In this document: positions 1 to 10,821 of the stretch, one piece after another
Position numbering within the stretch: the first letter of the stretch is position 1
Layout: each line of letters opens with the position of its first letter
Source of the DNA: Absidia repens
Taxonomy: Eukaryota > Mucoromycota > Mucoromycetes > Mucorales > Cunninghamellaceae
DNA length: 64,000 nt
Direction: 5' to 3'
Assembly: GCA_002105175.1 (NCBI GenBank)
Contig: MCGE01000016.1
Location: 193,501-257,500, forward strand
Position numbers and translations under genes: made by a program
The notes under the pieces: generated by a model
Databases searched by the model: none
What the model was told of the DNA's origin: nothing
What the model saw: only the letters and a program-made list of their open reading frames with translations

Positions 1-180
1 TTATAGTGAGTCTACAAACTATTTAATAGTGAAGGGGGGTTATGTTAGGCTCAATTGTTCCATCTTGAGTGCAAAGATACCGGAAGAATAGAAGAGCCAT
101 GCTGTTAATGTTTAATGGTGGCATGGCCATTATGAGAATGGAACCACCCTTATTCCCAAATCCTAGAACGAAAAAAAAAC

Positions 181-1140
181 ACATTCAAATCCCGCCCACG
201 TGAATTTTATTGTCTTTCTTTTTTTTTTTTTTTTTCTTCACTATTTAACTCCTTTGAGGTAATGCTGGAGGTAGATTAGCTTCAGGTATAGTTTAAAACG
301 GTTTTCAGCTCAGGGATTAGTACATTCAAGGGGAAGCCCTTTCATTTCGGATTCAAGATTTAGAACTACCATTAGTTGGCTTTTTGGAGTCTTCATTAGC
401 TTAGCTTTGTATTAGTTTATCCATCGTTTGTATCTACATTTGAATTAAATATCTCTCTTTTTTATTTGCTTCAATGAAATATGTCCCATCAGTTTTTTTC
501 CTGTCTTGTTCAATATATTCTTTTTTTTTTTTTTACTAACATCACCCTGCTTGATGATTATTGGCCTTGTTGTATTTCAATAACATATTGCCCCCTTTAG
601 TCTTTCTCATATATTGTACTGTATATTATCTCCCAGTTTATAATTATTCCTTTAGATTAGTATTGACCACTCAACAAATCTCTCGTTAGACTTCCTAATA
701 TTTACTTCAATAAATCTTTTCATTTAAATCCATTGTTACAATGAGCCCCGCGTTTTTAGTTGTAGTATCTCCCTACATGGTTCAATAATATACGTCTTTT
801 TATTAATCATACTCTGACTAATCAACTATGAACAGTCTCGCCGTTGTAACTATTTTGAATGACCTATTAATCGCTTGCTCTTCTAACCCACCCGCTATAT
901 TGACGGTCTCCTTCCGTGCCCCAGCAGCTTGTTGGCGGCATTGGATGATTTATTTTCAAAGATAGTCATGTTCCTGCTCAGCCAATCGTAAAAATAAATA
1001 TAGGCCGTGCTTTGAATGTAAATATCCGCTATAGATTACTTTATATCTCTCTCTAAGTGATCTATGACTATTTGCCGCGACTCCCAGAGACTTACCAACT
1101 GGTTGGCTGCTCCAGAGCACTTGATATGACTTGATATGAG
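181..1140 (+). repeat. Dispersed G-box/hairpin element, copy A
   Basis: First of nine related copies. It opens with CCCGCCCACGTG (about 189-200) followed by a T-rich tract. The most conserved block is at 305-351, where GGTTTTCAGCTCAGGGATTA and GGGGAAGCCCTTTCATTT can pair as an imperfect hairpin. Downstream are several weak copies of a TTCAATAAAATAT-like motif (near 450, 470, 575, 706 and 780). No long open frame is present. The left border is sharp at the G-box; the right border is approximate. Class of element is unknown. Confidence 0.7.
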
Positions 1141-1911
1141 CTATAATCATATTTTTGCTTTACAATTTATCATTATCGAACTGGGTTGTGCCGCCAGCGT
1201 AACCTCCATTAGATTAGACATATTATATACACAACTGAGTTCCTAAAATATTATTCCACCGTACGATTCTTTATCATTATCTCAAAATAAAATGATCAGC
1301 GTCTCATCGCCTCTAATTTTTCATATCGCTCTGTCCCAAAAATATCTTAGCCCCGTCTAAAAAAAATTACCCCGCCTCAGAAAAAAATCCTGTACCCATT
1401 GGATTTTTTTTTATTACACAATACCCAATTTTCGGTGTAATGCATTTGAATGGCTCACAACAGGTAGGTACATGTGACTCCCCTCTATAGGCAACATTCG
1501 ACTTATCAGATGGCAAGGATGTTTACCCAAAATAGATCATCCCAATAAACCAAAATAAAACCCCAGACAAGACACAAAGCACCAATCAACCAAACTGCAT
1601 TTCAAATAATGATTTAATTGGCTGATAATGATCCCAAAGATAGGTACATAATCCAACAATTCACTATACCAAAGACGTATATATATATTTTTTTGAAATT
1701 CTTTGTTTATTGTATGTAAATCGATTAAAGGAGAGGATTATAAAAATGCAAAAGGAAGGGAAAGGGAAGAGAATTCAAAAAAAACATAGAGGATAATAAT
1801 AATAATAATAATAAGAGTAACAATAATAATAATAATAATAAATGATGATAATAATAAAGGGATGGGGGATAAAGACTAACAAGATACTACTAACTGTTTC
1901 GAAAGTGCTGT
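1141..1911. other. Non-coding spacer with trinucleotide repeat
   Basis: No open frame that looks coding. It holds AT-rich sequence and an (AAT)n-type microsatellite at about 1795-1852. The part near 1740-1911 probably contains the 3' UTR of the minus-strand Rab gene. Confidence 0.6.
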
Positions 1912-2900
1912 TTAACAGCATCCACCAGATTGTTTAGGTTGAACCGAAGCACCTTGACCAACCTTGACAGTTGATTTAGGTTGTTGTTGCTGCATTGTAG
2001 ATCCCATTCTATCCTTGATTTGCTTGGCCATCGTCAAGAAAGCTTGCTCCACGTTGGTAGCGTCCTTGGCTGAAGTTTCCAACAAAGGAATCGTTAAAGA
2101 GTCCGCCAATTCCTATAAACATCAATCAAAATATGATTAACCATCATCATCAGCAGCATTTTTTTTTTGGGGGGAGAACTTGTCACAACTACTTTACCTT
2201 TGCTTGGTCAGTATCCACTACCTTCTTGTCTACCAAGTCGCTCTTATTCCCCACTAGCAACTTGTTGACACCTTCAGCAGCGTAGCGTTCAATTTCACTA
2301 AGCCATTGCTTAACATTGTTGAAAGAGTCTTGATCGGTCACATCGTACACAACAATAATACCATGAGCACCTCGGTAATACGAAGATGTAATGGTACGGA
2401 ATCTTTCTTGACCGGCAGTATCCCACTATTAATATTAAGGAATGAGTTTCTTGGTTGTTTCTATACTTTGAATACCATCAATACTTACGATTTGTAGCTT
2501 GACCGTTTTGCCTTCAAGTTCAATGGTCCTGATTTTCTATATAGAAAAAAGAACCCACCAAGTATCAGCAAGAATAGTATCAATACCTCTCCTCTCCAAT
2601 ATTTTTATCATCTTGTATTACTGGCTCTATAAAGTACTTACGAAATCAACACCAATGGTAGAAATGTAACTTTCAGTATAAGTATCATCAGCGAAACGAA
2701 GTAAAAGGCAGGATTTGCCGACACCAGAGTCACCAATGAGAAGAAGTTTGAAGAGATAATCGCTATAGGGATGACGAAGAATAAATTTAAAAATAAGTAT
2801 ATAAAAGAAAATGGAACATAGAATCCAGTCTAGATCACTACAAGGAGCCAATGTTGCTATTTTCTATCGCTAATATGGTTACTTACTATTCAGGATTCAT
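1912..2900 (-). CDS. ypt1: Rab1/Ypt1-type small GTPase, five exons
   Basis: Small GTPase of ER-to-Golgi and intra-Golgi vesicle traffic. Exons read on the minus strand: 2887-2900, 2642-2762, 2489-2536, 2198-2425 and 1912-2112, all with GT-AG borders, giving 203 residues, the usual Rab1 length. Visible motifs are [20 protein letters not shown] (P-loop), the effector segment STIGVDF, WDTAGQE, NKSD and ETSAK. The protein ends QSGGCC, a double-cysteine geranylgeranylation tail. The tiny 14-nt first exon is why a single-frame reading misses the start. The effector sequence and [18 protein letters not shown] favour Rab1/Ypt1 over Sec4/Rab8. It is complete with no damage seen. Confidence 0.95.
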
Positions 2901-3488
2901 TTTATATTAATGATAAGACGGAAAAAAGATGGAAAGAGAAAAAGGAGTGAGAGACGAAAAAAAAAAAAAAGCGAAGCAGCGCACTGAAAGCGGAGTTTGT
3001 GAAACAGGCGTCCGTCATCAAATGGTATGCCTTTCATATGTTCCAAACCAATGTACCTGACTGGGACACACATACAATGACTTTTTCTTTATAAGAGAAA
3101 GAAGCTAATATAATCACCTCCTTATTCATTTATTCTTCATTTATACTCTTTTGATATATCACGTCAAAATGAACCGTTAGATCTTGTTTTACAGCGTGAA
3201 AATAGACCCGAGTTTTTCCTAAAAAGGAAGCTCGCTATTTGTTGTAAAAATTTATGTCTCGGGCGAATCTCTCAGTCTGTCTTTTTTTCTTCCTTTTCTT
3301 TCACTTGGCCCACCATCGAACCCGTTATTATTTTTTTCACACAATTTAGACGGCCCTTATATAAATATCACACCATTTTCTTCTCTTCCCATTTTTTTTT
3401 TTTTTTTTTTTTTTTTTACCTTTTTATCACCGACTTGATACCCTCCCCTCCTTCCAAAACAACTACATATATCACCCACAATACCCTC
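2901..3488. other. Divergent promoter region between ypt1 and globin gene
   Basis: Both flanking genes are transcribed away from this stretch. It contains an A-run near 2958-2970 and a T-run of about 25 near 3393-3418 just upstream of the globin start. No other coding signal is seen. Confidence 0.5.
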
Positions 3489-4430
3489 ATGGGCCCTAAA
3501 ACCACGTCCACGGTAAACAACGTGAAAACCGGTCATGACTATTACTATTCCAATATCTTTTCCACCACCACGCGAAACAACAACAATAAACTAGATCCAG
3601 CATTGATTCCTACACAGTCAGATATTGACATTGTCCGTACCAGTTGGGAACGAGTGGTGAATCTAACTCAACCCAAGGATCCAGCCTCTGTTTCACCAGC
3701 ACAGGGATTCGGCTTGGCGTTTTATGATGCACTGTTTGATTTGGATCCTCAAGTACGATCGCTTTTTGGTACCAATGTCCTTGTACAAGCCAAGATGTTG
3801 ACGTATGTGATTGCTTATATTGCACGTGCTCCGCTTATCGCTACTACCACGACAACGACGACAACAACCAGTCTTGACCTCCCTGAAGATCACCGCCAGT
3901 ACTATCACCACCGCCACCAACGACAAGAATCCAGGTCAAGAAAATCTTCCTCGTCCTCGTCCTCTTCCTCCTCTACTTCCTCACCAGCACCACCATGTAA
4001 AATGTATACCATCAAAGAAATCAATGCAAGAAAACGAAAAAAGCAACAGCAACAACAACAACAACAACAACAACACTGCAAGGGCAACAACAATGACGAC
4101 GACGACGGCGACGACGACGAAGAAGATTTAGATCCTGAATGGCTGGTGATGAAATTACGAGAACTAGGGGCTAGACATCATTACTATAAAGTCGAGCCGG
4201 AACAATTCCAATTGGTGGGACCAGCAATTGATACAGCGTTACGGGTACGGCTCCAAGATGAATACACCGTGGAGATCGGCAAGGCATGGACAAAGACACA
4301 CGCGTACGTGGCTCATCATATGGCCCTGGGGCTCGTCTCACAACGCCAATGGGAAAAAAAGAAATCGTCGCCGTCGTCGCTATTACATCGTTCCTCTTCC
4401 TCATCTTCTTCCAATTGCACATTACAATAG
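3489..4430 (+). CDS. Single-domain globin (flavohaemoglobin-like fold) with large low-complexity insert
   Basis: Predicted haem-binding globin of 313 residues; the start chosen is the first ATG at 3489 (the frame opens earlier only at a TTG). The A-E helix part reads IPTQSDIDIVRTSWERV, then GFGLAFYDALFDLDPQVRSLF (B10 Tyr, CD1 Phe) and LVQAKMLTYVIAYIARAP with a likely E7 Gln. The F-H part reads GARHHYYKVEPEQFQLVG, where the first His aligns with the proximal F8 His of flavohaemoglobins, then GKAWTKTHAYVAHHM. Between E and F lies an insert of roughly 100 residues made of Thr, Ser, Gln and Asp/Glu runs, and the C-terminus is Ser-rich. There is no FAD/NAD reductase domain. Role could be NO/O2 sensing or detoxification; the specific function is inferred only. 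Confidence 0.8.
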   Translation: MGPKTTSTVNNVKTGHDYYYSNIFSTTTRNNNNKLDPALIPTQSDIDIVRTSWERVVNLTQPKDPASVSPAQGFGLAFYDALFDLDPQVRSLFGTNVLVQAKMLTYVIAYIARAPLIATTTTTTTTTSLDLPEDHRQYYHHRHQRQESRSRKSSSSSSSSSSTSSPAPPCKMYTIKEINARKRKKQQQQQQQQQQHCKGNNNDDDDGDDDEEDLDPEWLVMKLRELGARHHYYKVEPEQFQLVGPAIDTALRVRLQDEYTVEIGKAWTKTHAYVAHHMALGLVSQRQWEKKKSSPSSLLHRSSSSSSSNCTLQ

Positions 4431-5389
4431 CTTTTACATATCTTCTCCTCCCTCCCTCCCTCCCTCCTTCTCCCCTTCCTCCCTCTATTTTTATTTTATA
4501 TATCTATACATTTGTCATTCATTTAATAAAAAAAAAAAAATATTCTGCAACAGTACTTGATTTTTTTTGTCTTTTGTCTTTTGTGTTGATTACTGGTGTT
4601 TTGTATGATACTCGTGCCTGTTTGGTTTGATGATGATGATGATTGTTTTGGTATTGTCTTCATTACTGTTATTGATCGGGTCAGCTGCACTAACCAACAA
4701 GAAAGAAAGAAAAAAAAAGGGGTGGGAAGGGGTATCGTAGTGGTGTATTCTGAGAACACGAACTTTGTTTTTAGTTTTTGGGATTTTTTCAAAAATAGTA
4801 CAATGGGATCAGAGAGAAGAAGAAGAAGAAGAGAATTTTGGTTGTGATGCGATGAGGACTTTGATTTCTGTCAGCCTAGTAGCAACCTTTTATCGATCGT
4901 GATCTACTTTAGACAATCAGTATTCATTTACAATAGGCACTCTTTTTTTTTTTGGACGGGCTTTTTAATTTTTTTTCCCACACTGTCCGCTTAACCCTGA
5001 CAAATTGTCCCCTTTTTTGGGTAGCAAAAAAGAGGCGTCTATATACTTTGATTTATTATCTCACTCATAAATATTTAGCCGGAACGTTTCGCAAGACCCT
5101 GTGTTTTCCTTTTTGTCTTGGCGACATTCACTGGAAAATGTTAAGGAAAATAGTGTGAATATGACGTACATATATTTGTATATTGGGAGGGCATCATTCA
5201 GACGCGTCAGGGGGTAAAGGGAGTTGAAGTGTGATTATTGATAGCATCTAACACCACTGCTCTTTTTTTGCATATTAGTAAGCGGTTCACTAAGGCACAA
5301 GTGCTTCCAGTTCGGGTCTTTTTTTTTTTATTATTATTAATTTATTTCACCACATTCACTAAAAAAAACATGGGATGGAGATATGAAGT
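4431..5389. other. Non-coding spacer
   Basis: Contains CT-rich (CCCTC)n-like sequence just after the globin stop and several T-runs. No coding frame is supported. Sequence near 5061-5090 (CTCATAAATATTTAGC) recurs near 44720, so remote parts of the dispersed element may start here. Confidence 0.4.
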
Positions 5390-6500
5390 ATGTCCAGTCT
5401 GATTGTTATGCTGGCAGCATGGTCCTGCACGGCTGATTGATATGAAAGTGGTAGAACAGGAATAGCAATGATACCTTTCATATCATGCGGTCTGAAGCTA
5501 TCAACCAGTCGCTCGGGTAGGACAATGGTTTATAATAAAGGTAGAATAGACCGTTTGGTGCATTAGAGTGCATGGAGGAAAACCTTGAAAAAAAAGGGAT
5601 CTGTGTTTATTATGACAGTATGCTAACCAGAACGCAGAGGAAAAATACTCTTCGCGGAATGGTCTAGATTTATTTAATTAATATAATTCGAGGGTCGATT
5701 AGAAATATGGTCATATTTGATATCAAGAGGCGTCGGATTGTCGATATCCGTCGTTGGAACTCTAGCGCAACAAGTAGCCAAGTTGGTGCATGGTAAAATT
5801 ACTCACACAAAGAGCTACAATAATGTCATTGCTACAATGTAGTGGGTCAGAGGATGATGGATAAAAAGAAGCATGTTTTATTTGGTAAAAAAAAAAATAC
5901 TAAGGCTAAACAACGCGAGACTCGTTATAACAAAGGGATGTGTGTAATGGGGATAGCAAAAGGAAAACTATAGTGGTATTTGAAAATTGTTCAACACTAA
6001 TATAAAGTAATGGCTCTACAAAAGTATATAATATACTGTATAAGATATGAGAGCGATCAGAGGAAGCTATCTTTTTTTGAAGCACAATGACGATCAACTC
6101 TAACAAAAGCGATTGATGGTAGTAAAGAAGGGATCTTGTACATAACATGAGAGAGACTAACGAAACATTTTTCATTGAGGCAAGTAAAAAAAAAAAAGCA
6201 TATTTTATTCAGTTGTAGATGCAAACTATGGACAAACTATCACGAAACGAAGCCAGTGACGACTTCAAAAAGTTAACTAATGGTGGTCCTAAATCCTAAA
6301 TTCAAAATGAAAGGGTTTCCCCCATGCATCTTGTAATCCCTGAGCTGAATCCCCTTCTAATCTAGTCCGGACACAAATCTATGATCACACTAACCTCAGA
6401 GAAGTTGAATGGTGAAGAAGAAGAAAAGGAGAAAAGAAAAAGAAAGGAAAAGGTGCCAAAAAAAAAAGTGAGTGAATAAAATTCCACGTGGGCGGGTTTT
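5390..6500 (-). repeat. Dispersed G-box/hairpin element, copy B
   Basis: Minus-oriented copy. Its G-box end is at about 6483-6496 (CCACGTGGGCGGG on the plus strand) and its hairpin block at 6306-6355. The body at 5880-6240 is made of degenerate monomers of about 100-110 bp that carry ATTTTATT(C/G)A and GAAGCA. The distal border is approximate. No coding capacity is seen. Confidence 0.65.
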
Positions 6501-6598
6501 AAATATTTTTCTTTTTGTGAGGGTTGTTTACCCTTCACTGTAGGAGAGTTCATCATTCATCGTAGACTAGCTTTCCCTCTTGGATTAGACTGCATACA

Positions 6599-6814
6599 TC
6601 AATTACTTTTTACCAGATAAACAGAATAACAATGCTCTGGCACAGCAATGATACAATAATGCATGATAGGTGCAAATGATTGGGAATGAATGATTTTGGT
6701 TTTTAGTACGTAGTGCTCATCGAAATCTCCGCTATGAGTGGGAGTAAAATAAATGCGGAAATTGAATGGATCAGGAATCAATCCAGTTTCATTTTGACTG
6801 CAATATTTTTTCAT
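6599..6814 (-). CDS. Possible small protein, 71 aa, TATA-preceded
   Basis: An ATG-initiated frame of 71 residues. A TTTATAAA box lies about 10-15 nt upstream of the ATG, unusually close. The central stretch PDPFNFRIYFTPTHSGDFDE resembles a beta-sandwich edge such as ASH/MSP or arrestin-like folds, but the match is weak and not enough to name a family. It could be a remnant of a longer gene or a chance frame. No splice sites linking it to other exons are obvious. Confidence 0.3.
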   Translation of the reverse strand: MKKYCSQNETGLIPDPFNFRIYFTPTHSGDFDEHYVLKTKIIHSQSFAPIMHYCIIAVPEHCYSVYLVKSN

Positions 6815-7560
6815 TTGGAATTTTATAAAGAGAGGGTATTTCTATTTTCTTCTAGAAAATAAGAAATAGGGTTGACAAAAAATTGGGGTTAGCTCCATTT
6901 CTGTCCCGCAGCCACGGAAATCTTTAGTAAAAGGCGAAAGATTTATACGTGTATGATCACAAGACAGGAGCAACAAAGAAAAAATTCAAAAAAATGGTGA
7001 AGATGGGTGCTCTTTATAGTTTTTCAGATGGTCAGAAAACGTCACAAGCGGAGAAAAGAGGGAGAGAGGGTTGACTACTCTCCGTTTGGATCGGGTAACA
7101 GTGAAAAAAGATGCAGCATGTTGAGACTCACTCAAACTCAAAAGTATTTTATTTTCTGGCTTTGAAATAAGCCTTGAATTGAGTCACAAGCCTAAATATT
7201 TGGAGATACCCTAAAATATCTTGCATTTTGGCGCCCTGTAACGCAAAATGATGGCCGTCGCTGTTGTAAATATTAAAAACGTTAACTGGTGAGATTTTTG
7301 GTGGCATGAAAAATAAAACCACAGTGACCCCTTGATTGTCGAAACGTTTTCTTTTCTTTTAACCCTAACTGATGCGATTCAGTCATTATGGAGTTGGATG
7401 TCGCTTCTCAAAAAATCATGTCGTCCTCCGAAAAAAAAAAATGTCGTACTTTTAACGAAATGTCACCAAATCTCATTTTCAATGTCACATTATTTGGCAT
7501 GATAAATAAAATAAAAATCATATATAATCTACATTGATCAGAAGCCAATTTGAGTATAAA
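6815..7560. other. Non-coding spacer before the tandem array
   Basis: No coding frame or known repeat recognised. The sequence is AT-rich, with short A-runs. Confidence 0.4.
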
Positions 7561-7671
7561 GACTGTTCAATTTTTATTGGAGGTTCAAATAAAAAAATCA
7601 CATAATTATGATAGTAATAAAAAACGGCACTAACACTCCAGTCAACTCAAACAACTAATACATAATAAATA

Positions 7672-8597
7672 CTACTCTAAAATTCGATCAGTTGAGGGTA
7701 TGTAGGGACGTTCAGAGGGCGACCAAATATCCTTGACGTTGCCTTGTTTGTGGTTGGTCAGGCGAGCACGGATTTCATTGACAAAGGGAGTGATATCTTC
7801 GATGGAAAGGACTGTTTTTGGAGATATAAACGTTTGGCGGCATTTTTACATAGGAATAGTTCGAGCGACTTGCGAGCCAGACGTTGATGAGGCGCAACGC
7901 CATTCAGAGGGAGCACCGGATAGGTATCATTCACCCAGCGATACACCACATCATTGTGATACCGCCCAAACCACCAAGGTTGCCAACTATCCGAATCCAT
8001 TTGTCCAAATCGCCACCCAATGTAATCCCCCTCGACATCGAAATCATCGCCAGCGTTCAAAAGGTCGTCTGAATCCTCTAAAGAGGCCGTCTCAATCCAT
8101 TGATCAAATGTCGATCGACGAATACGGACAGCCAACGTATGTCGTTGTTGAGGATAATCATTCAGGATGTCTTTATCGGCATTGTCATCGTTGTCGCCGT
8201 TGTCGTTGTCGTCTTTGGCTCTGTTTCGTTTCTTTTTCTTTTTTTTAAAGCGATTGGCTAGTTCCTCCTCCTGCTGTTGTCGTATACGTAATATCTCTTG
8301 CTGATACTTCAATTTTTCGAGCGGATCGAATTTGCTGTTCCATTCAAATTGGGCTTGCGATCGGATAAAACTTGTATACACTCGGAGAGGCTCGAATTCG
8401 GAGTGGAAACCGTGCTGCTTTTTCACGGCATGGGCTGCAACTAATTTGGACGTTTCCACATACACAACGATCGTGTCATCATCAAATTGAGCTAGTATAG
8501 TTGGTCCTGAACTTGGCCAATGTCTATTCTGCTTGGAATAGGGTTCAATGGTGAGTGATTTGGGTGGGTTTTCTACAGGAAGAGGTGTACGAGACAT
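7672..8597 (-). pseudogene. DUF4291-like protein, copy 1, frameshifted near the 3' end
   Basis: Starts MSRTPLPVENPPKSLTIEPY, with the family block ILAQFDDDTIVVYVETSK and the later block RHTLAVRIRRSTFDQW. Relative to copies 2 and 3, one base is missing near 7825-7835 (where the others encode TSPKTVLS). The open frame therefore leaves the ancestral frame and stops at 7758 with an unrelated tail of about 25 residues. The ancestral frame continues to the expected end SADRILE with a stop at 7672-7674. A sequencing error is the alternative explanation. The lysine-rich low-complexity segment in the middle is shared by all three copies. It may still be expressed with an altered C-terminus. Confidence 0.6.
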
Positions 8598-8715
8598 ATT
8601 TTATTTTTTTTCTGTACGTAAAAAAAAAAAAAGGAAAAAGCGGGCGGGAGAGAGAGAAAATAGAAATCGAATCAAAGTGCGAGTATAGGTAATTAAATAA
8701 AAACGAGGATAATGG

Positions 8716-8723
8716 TATTTATA
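8716..8723 (-). promoter_or_regulatory. TATA box of DUF4291-like copy 1
   Basis: TATAAATA on the minus strand about 120 nt upstream of the ATG. It is conserved in position in all three units. Confidence 0.55.
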
Positions 8724-8882
8724 TTCTGCAAGAGATGACTGTAACTGATATAAAAAAAAAGAGGGGGTAAGTCACTGCGGTATCAGTTTCCAACAGTGGC
8801 TGGGCTGAGATCTGCTTTGTCGCAGCGTAAGGAATACCTAGAGAGAAAATGGGCAATCTTTTGCCTCGCAGGAAGACTTTTT

Positions 8883-9420
8883 AAATACCGCCCACCGTCA
8901 TTCTATTTTTGCACGCTCTTTTTTCCTTTTTCTTTTCTTTCCTTTTTTCTTCACCATTGTAGCTTCATTGAGATTATGATGATCATATGTTACTGTCAGG
9001 ACTAATTTAGAAGGGTTCCAGCTCAGGGATTACAAGATGCATGGGGAAGCCCTTTCATTTTGGAATCAGGATTTGGGACAACCATTAGTTTGGCCTTTTT
9101 GAAGATTTCATTAGCTTGGTTTAGTTTTAGTTTGTCCATAGTTTGAATCTATATTTGAATAAAATATATATCTTGTTACACTCTTCAATAAAAAAACAAA
9201 GTCTCATTTGTCTTTTTCATGCCTTTTACAATATAATGCTGCTTCTCCTTTGTATTGTATTTACTGTTTATATAATAGATTCCATTTTTACCATGGCCCC
9301 TTCTACAAACTATAATTCGTTATACAATTTTAATATTGTCTCTTTAGGCTATTTTATAGTTGGAATTATTTTGCCGAATTTACACACTTCATAAATAAAT
9401 GCCGGGTAAATACGTTCTAA
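8883..9420 (+). repeat. Dispersed G-box/hairpin element, copy C (unit 1)
   Basis: Starts at a degraded G-box, ACCGCCCACCGTCATTC (about 8886), followed by a T-rich tract. The hairpin block is at 9014-9062. It contains ATTTGAATAAAATATAT and CTTCAATAAAAAAAC downstream. It lies head to head with the DUF4291-like gene, the two diverging from about 8600-8880. Confidence 0.7.
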
Positions 9421-9649
9421 GAGGAGCTTTCAGCCGTCTATGTTGTGGAAGGAAAGGCTGCGAATAGAGTCAAAATCAAAATTATTTTTATCAGTATCAT
9501 CATTTCATAAGAAGGGATCATGGAGAATGGAATTAAATTGGAACTATTTTTTTTTATTACTATTGGTATCATGTATATACAAGAAAAAAATAAATAAGAA
9601 ACTAGACTAAAACTACAGTCAACTCAAACAACTAATACATACTTAAACA

Positions 9650-10567
9650 TTACTCTAAAATTCGATCAGCTGAGGGTATGTAGGGACGTTCAGAGGGTGA
9701 CCAAATATCCTTGACATTGCCTTGTTTGTGGTTCGTCAGACGAGCACGGATTTCATTGACAAAGGGAGTTATATCTTCGACGGAGAGGACTGTTTTTGGA
9801 GATGTCAACACTGTGGCGGCATTTCTACACAGGAATAATTCGAGCGACTTGCGAGCCAGGCGTTGATGAGGTGCAGCGCCATTCAGAGGGAGCACAGGAT
9901 ATGTATCATTCACCCAGCGATACACCACATTATTGTGATACCGCCCAACCCACCAAGGTTGCCAGTTTTCCATATAGCTTTGTACAAACCGCCACCCAAT
10001 GTAAAGACCGTTGTCATCGAAATCATCGCCAGCGTTCAAACGGTCATCTGAATCCTCTAAAGAGGCCGTCTCAATCCATTGATCAAATGTCGATCGACGA
10101 ATACGGACAGCCAACGTATGTCGTTGTTGAGGGTAATTATTCAGGTCGTCTTTGTCAGCATTGTCGTCGTTGTCATCGTTGTCTTTGGCTCTGTTTTGTT
10201 TCTTTTTCTTTTTTTTGAAGCGATTGGCTTGTTCCTCCTCCTGCTGTTGTCGTATACGTAATATCTTTTGCTGTTCCTTCAATTTTTCGGGCGAATCAAA
10301 TTTGCTGTTCCATTCGAAGTGGGCTTGTGATCGGATAAAACTTGTATACACTCGGAGAGGCTCGAACCTGCGGCGGAAACCGTGCTGCTTTTTCACGGCA
10401 TGGGCTGCAACTAATTTGGACGTTTCCACATACACAACGATCGTGTCATCATCATATTGAGCTAGTATTGTTGGTCCTGACCTTGGCCACTGTCTATTCT
10501 GCTTGGAATAGGGTTCAATGGTGAGCGATTTGGGTGGGTTTTCTACAGGAAGTGGTGTACGAGACAT
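9650..10567 (-). CDS. DUF4291-like protein, copy 2 (intact)
   Basis: 305 residues, single exon; the start is the ATG at 10565-10567, conserved in all copies. Blocks in order: PTILAQYDDDTIVVYVETSK with a following AAHA..GF; YTSFIRSQAHFEWNSKF; a Lys-rich and Asp/Asn-rich linker; QRHTLAVRIRRSTFDQW; VVYRWVNDTYPVLPLNG..PHQRLARKSLELFL; and a C-terminal PSADRILE. The order YDDDTIVVY, then LA(V/I)RI.R..F, then (Y/Q)W.. matches the DUF4291 family as I know it, a widespread uncharacterised family. The Lys-rich insert is not a family feature. Function is unknown; the family assignment is from memory of the motif and needs a profile search. Adjacent copies flank it on both sides. Confidence 0.7.
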   Translation of the reverse strand: MSRTPLPVENPPKSLTIEPYSKQNRQWPRSGPTILAQYDDDTIVVYVETSKLVAAHAVKKQHGFRRRFEPLRVYTSFIRSQAHFEWNSKFDSPEKLKEQQKILRIRQQQEEEQANRFKKKKKKQNRAKDNDDNDDNADKDDLNNYPQQRHTLAVRIRRSTFDQWIETASLEDSDDRLNAGDDFDDNGLYIGWRFVQSYMENWQPWWVGRYHNNVVYRWVNDTYPVLPLNGAAPHQRLARKSLELFLCRNAATVLTSPKTVLSVEDITPFVNEIRARLTNHKQGNVKDIWSPSERPYIPSADRILE

Positions 10568-10685
10568 GTTTTTTTTTCTGTACGTAAAAAAAAAAAAAAA
10601 GGGAGAAACCGGGCGGAAAAGAGAGGAAACAGAAATGGTGTCAAAGTGCGAGTATAGGTAATTAAATAAAAACAAAGATAATGGT

Positions 10686-10693
10686 TATTTATA
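10686..10693 (-). promoter_or_regulatory. TATA box of DUF4291-like copy 2
   Basis: TATAAATA on the minus strand about 120 nt upstream of the ATG at 10567, matching the other two units. Confidence 0.55.
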
Positions 10694-10821
10694 TTCTGGA
10701 AGGTATAACTGTACTTGATATAAAAAAGGGGTAAGGCACTGCGGCATCAATTCCAATAGTGGCGAGCCTGAGATCTTTCTTGTCGCAGCATAAGGAATGT
10801 TTGCTCACGGAAGAACTTTTA

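Noticed and set aside
956..1150. 64-residue minus-strand frame in copy A region
   Set aside because: Lies within the dispersed element, has no homologous frame in other copies and no promoter context.
2380..2430. Suspected frameshift in ypt1 exon 4
   Set aside because: On recounting, the exon is 228 nt and in phase; the five exons give an intact 203-residue Rab.
3610..4422. Minus-strand frames across the globin gene
   Set aside because: Antisense to globin codons and to the CAA/TCC repeats.
9796..10524. Plus-strand frames over the DUF4291-like copies
   Set aside because: Antisense shadows; they lack conservation between copies and end in low-complexity Phe runs opposite the Lys-rich segment.
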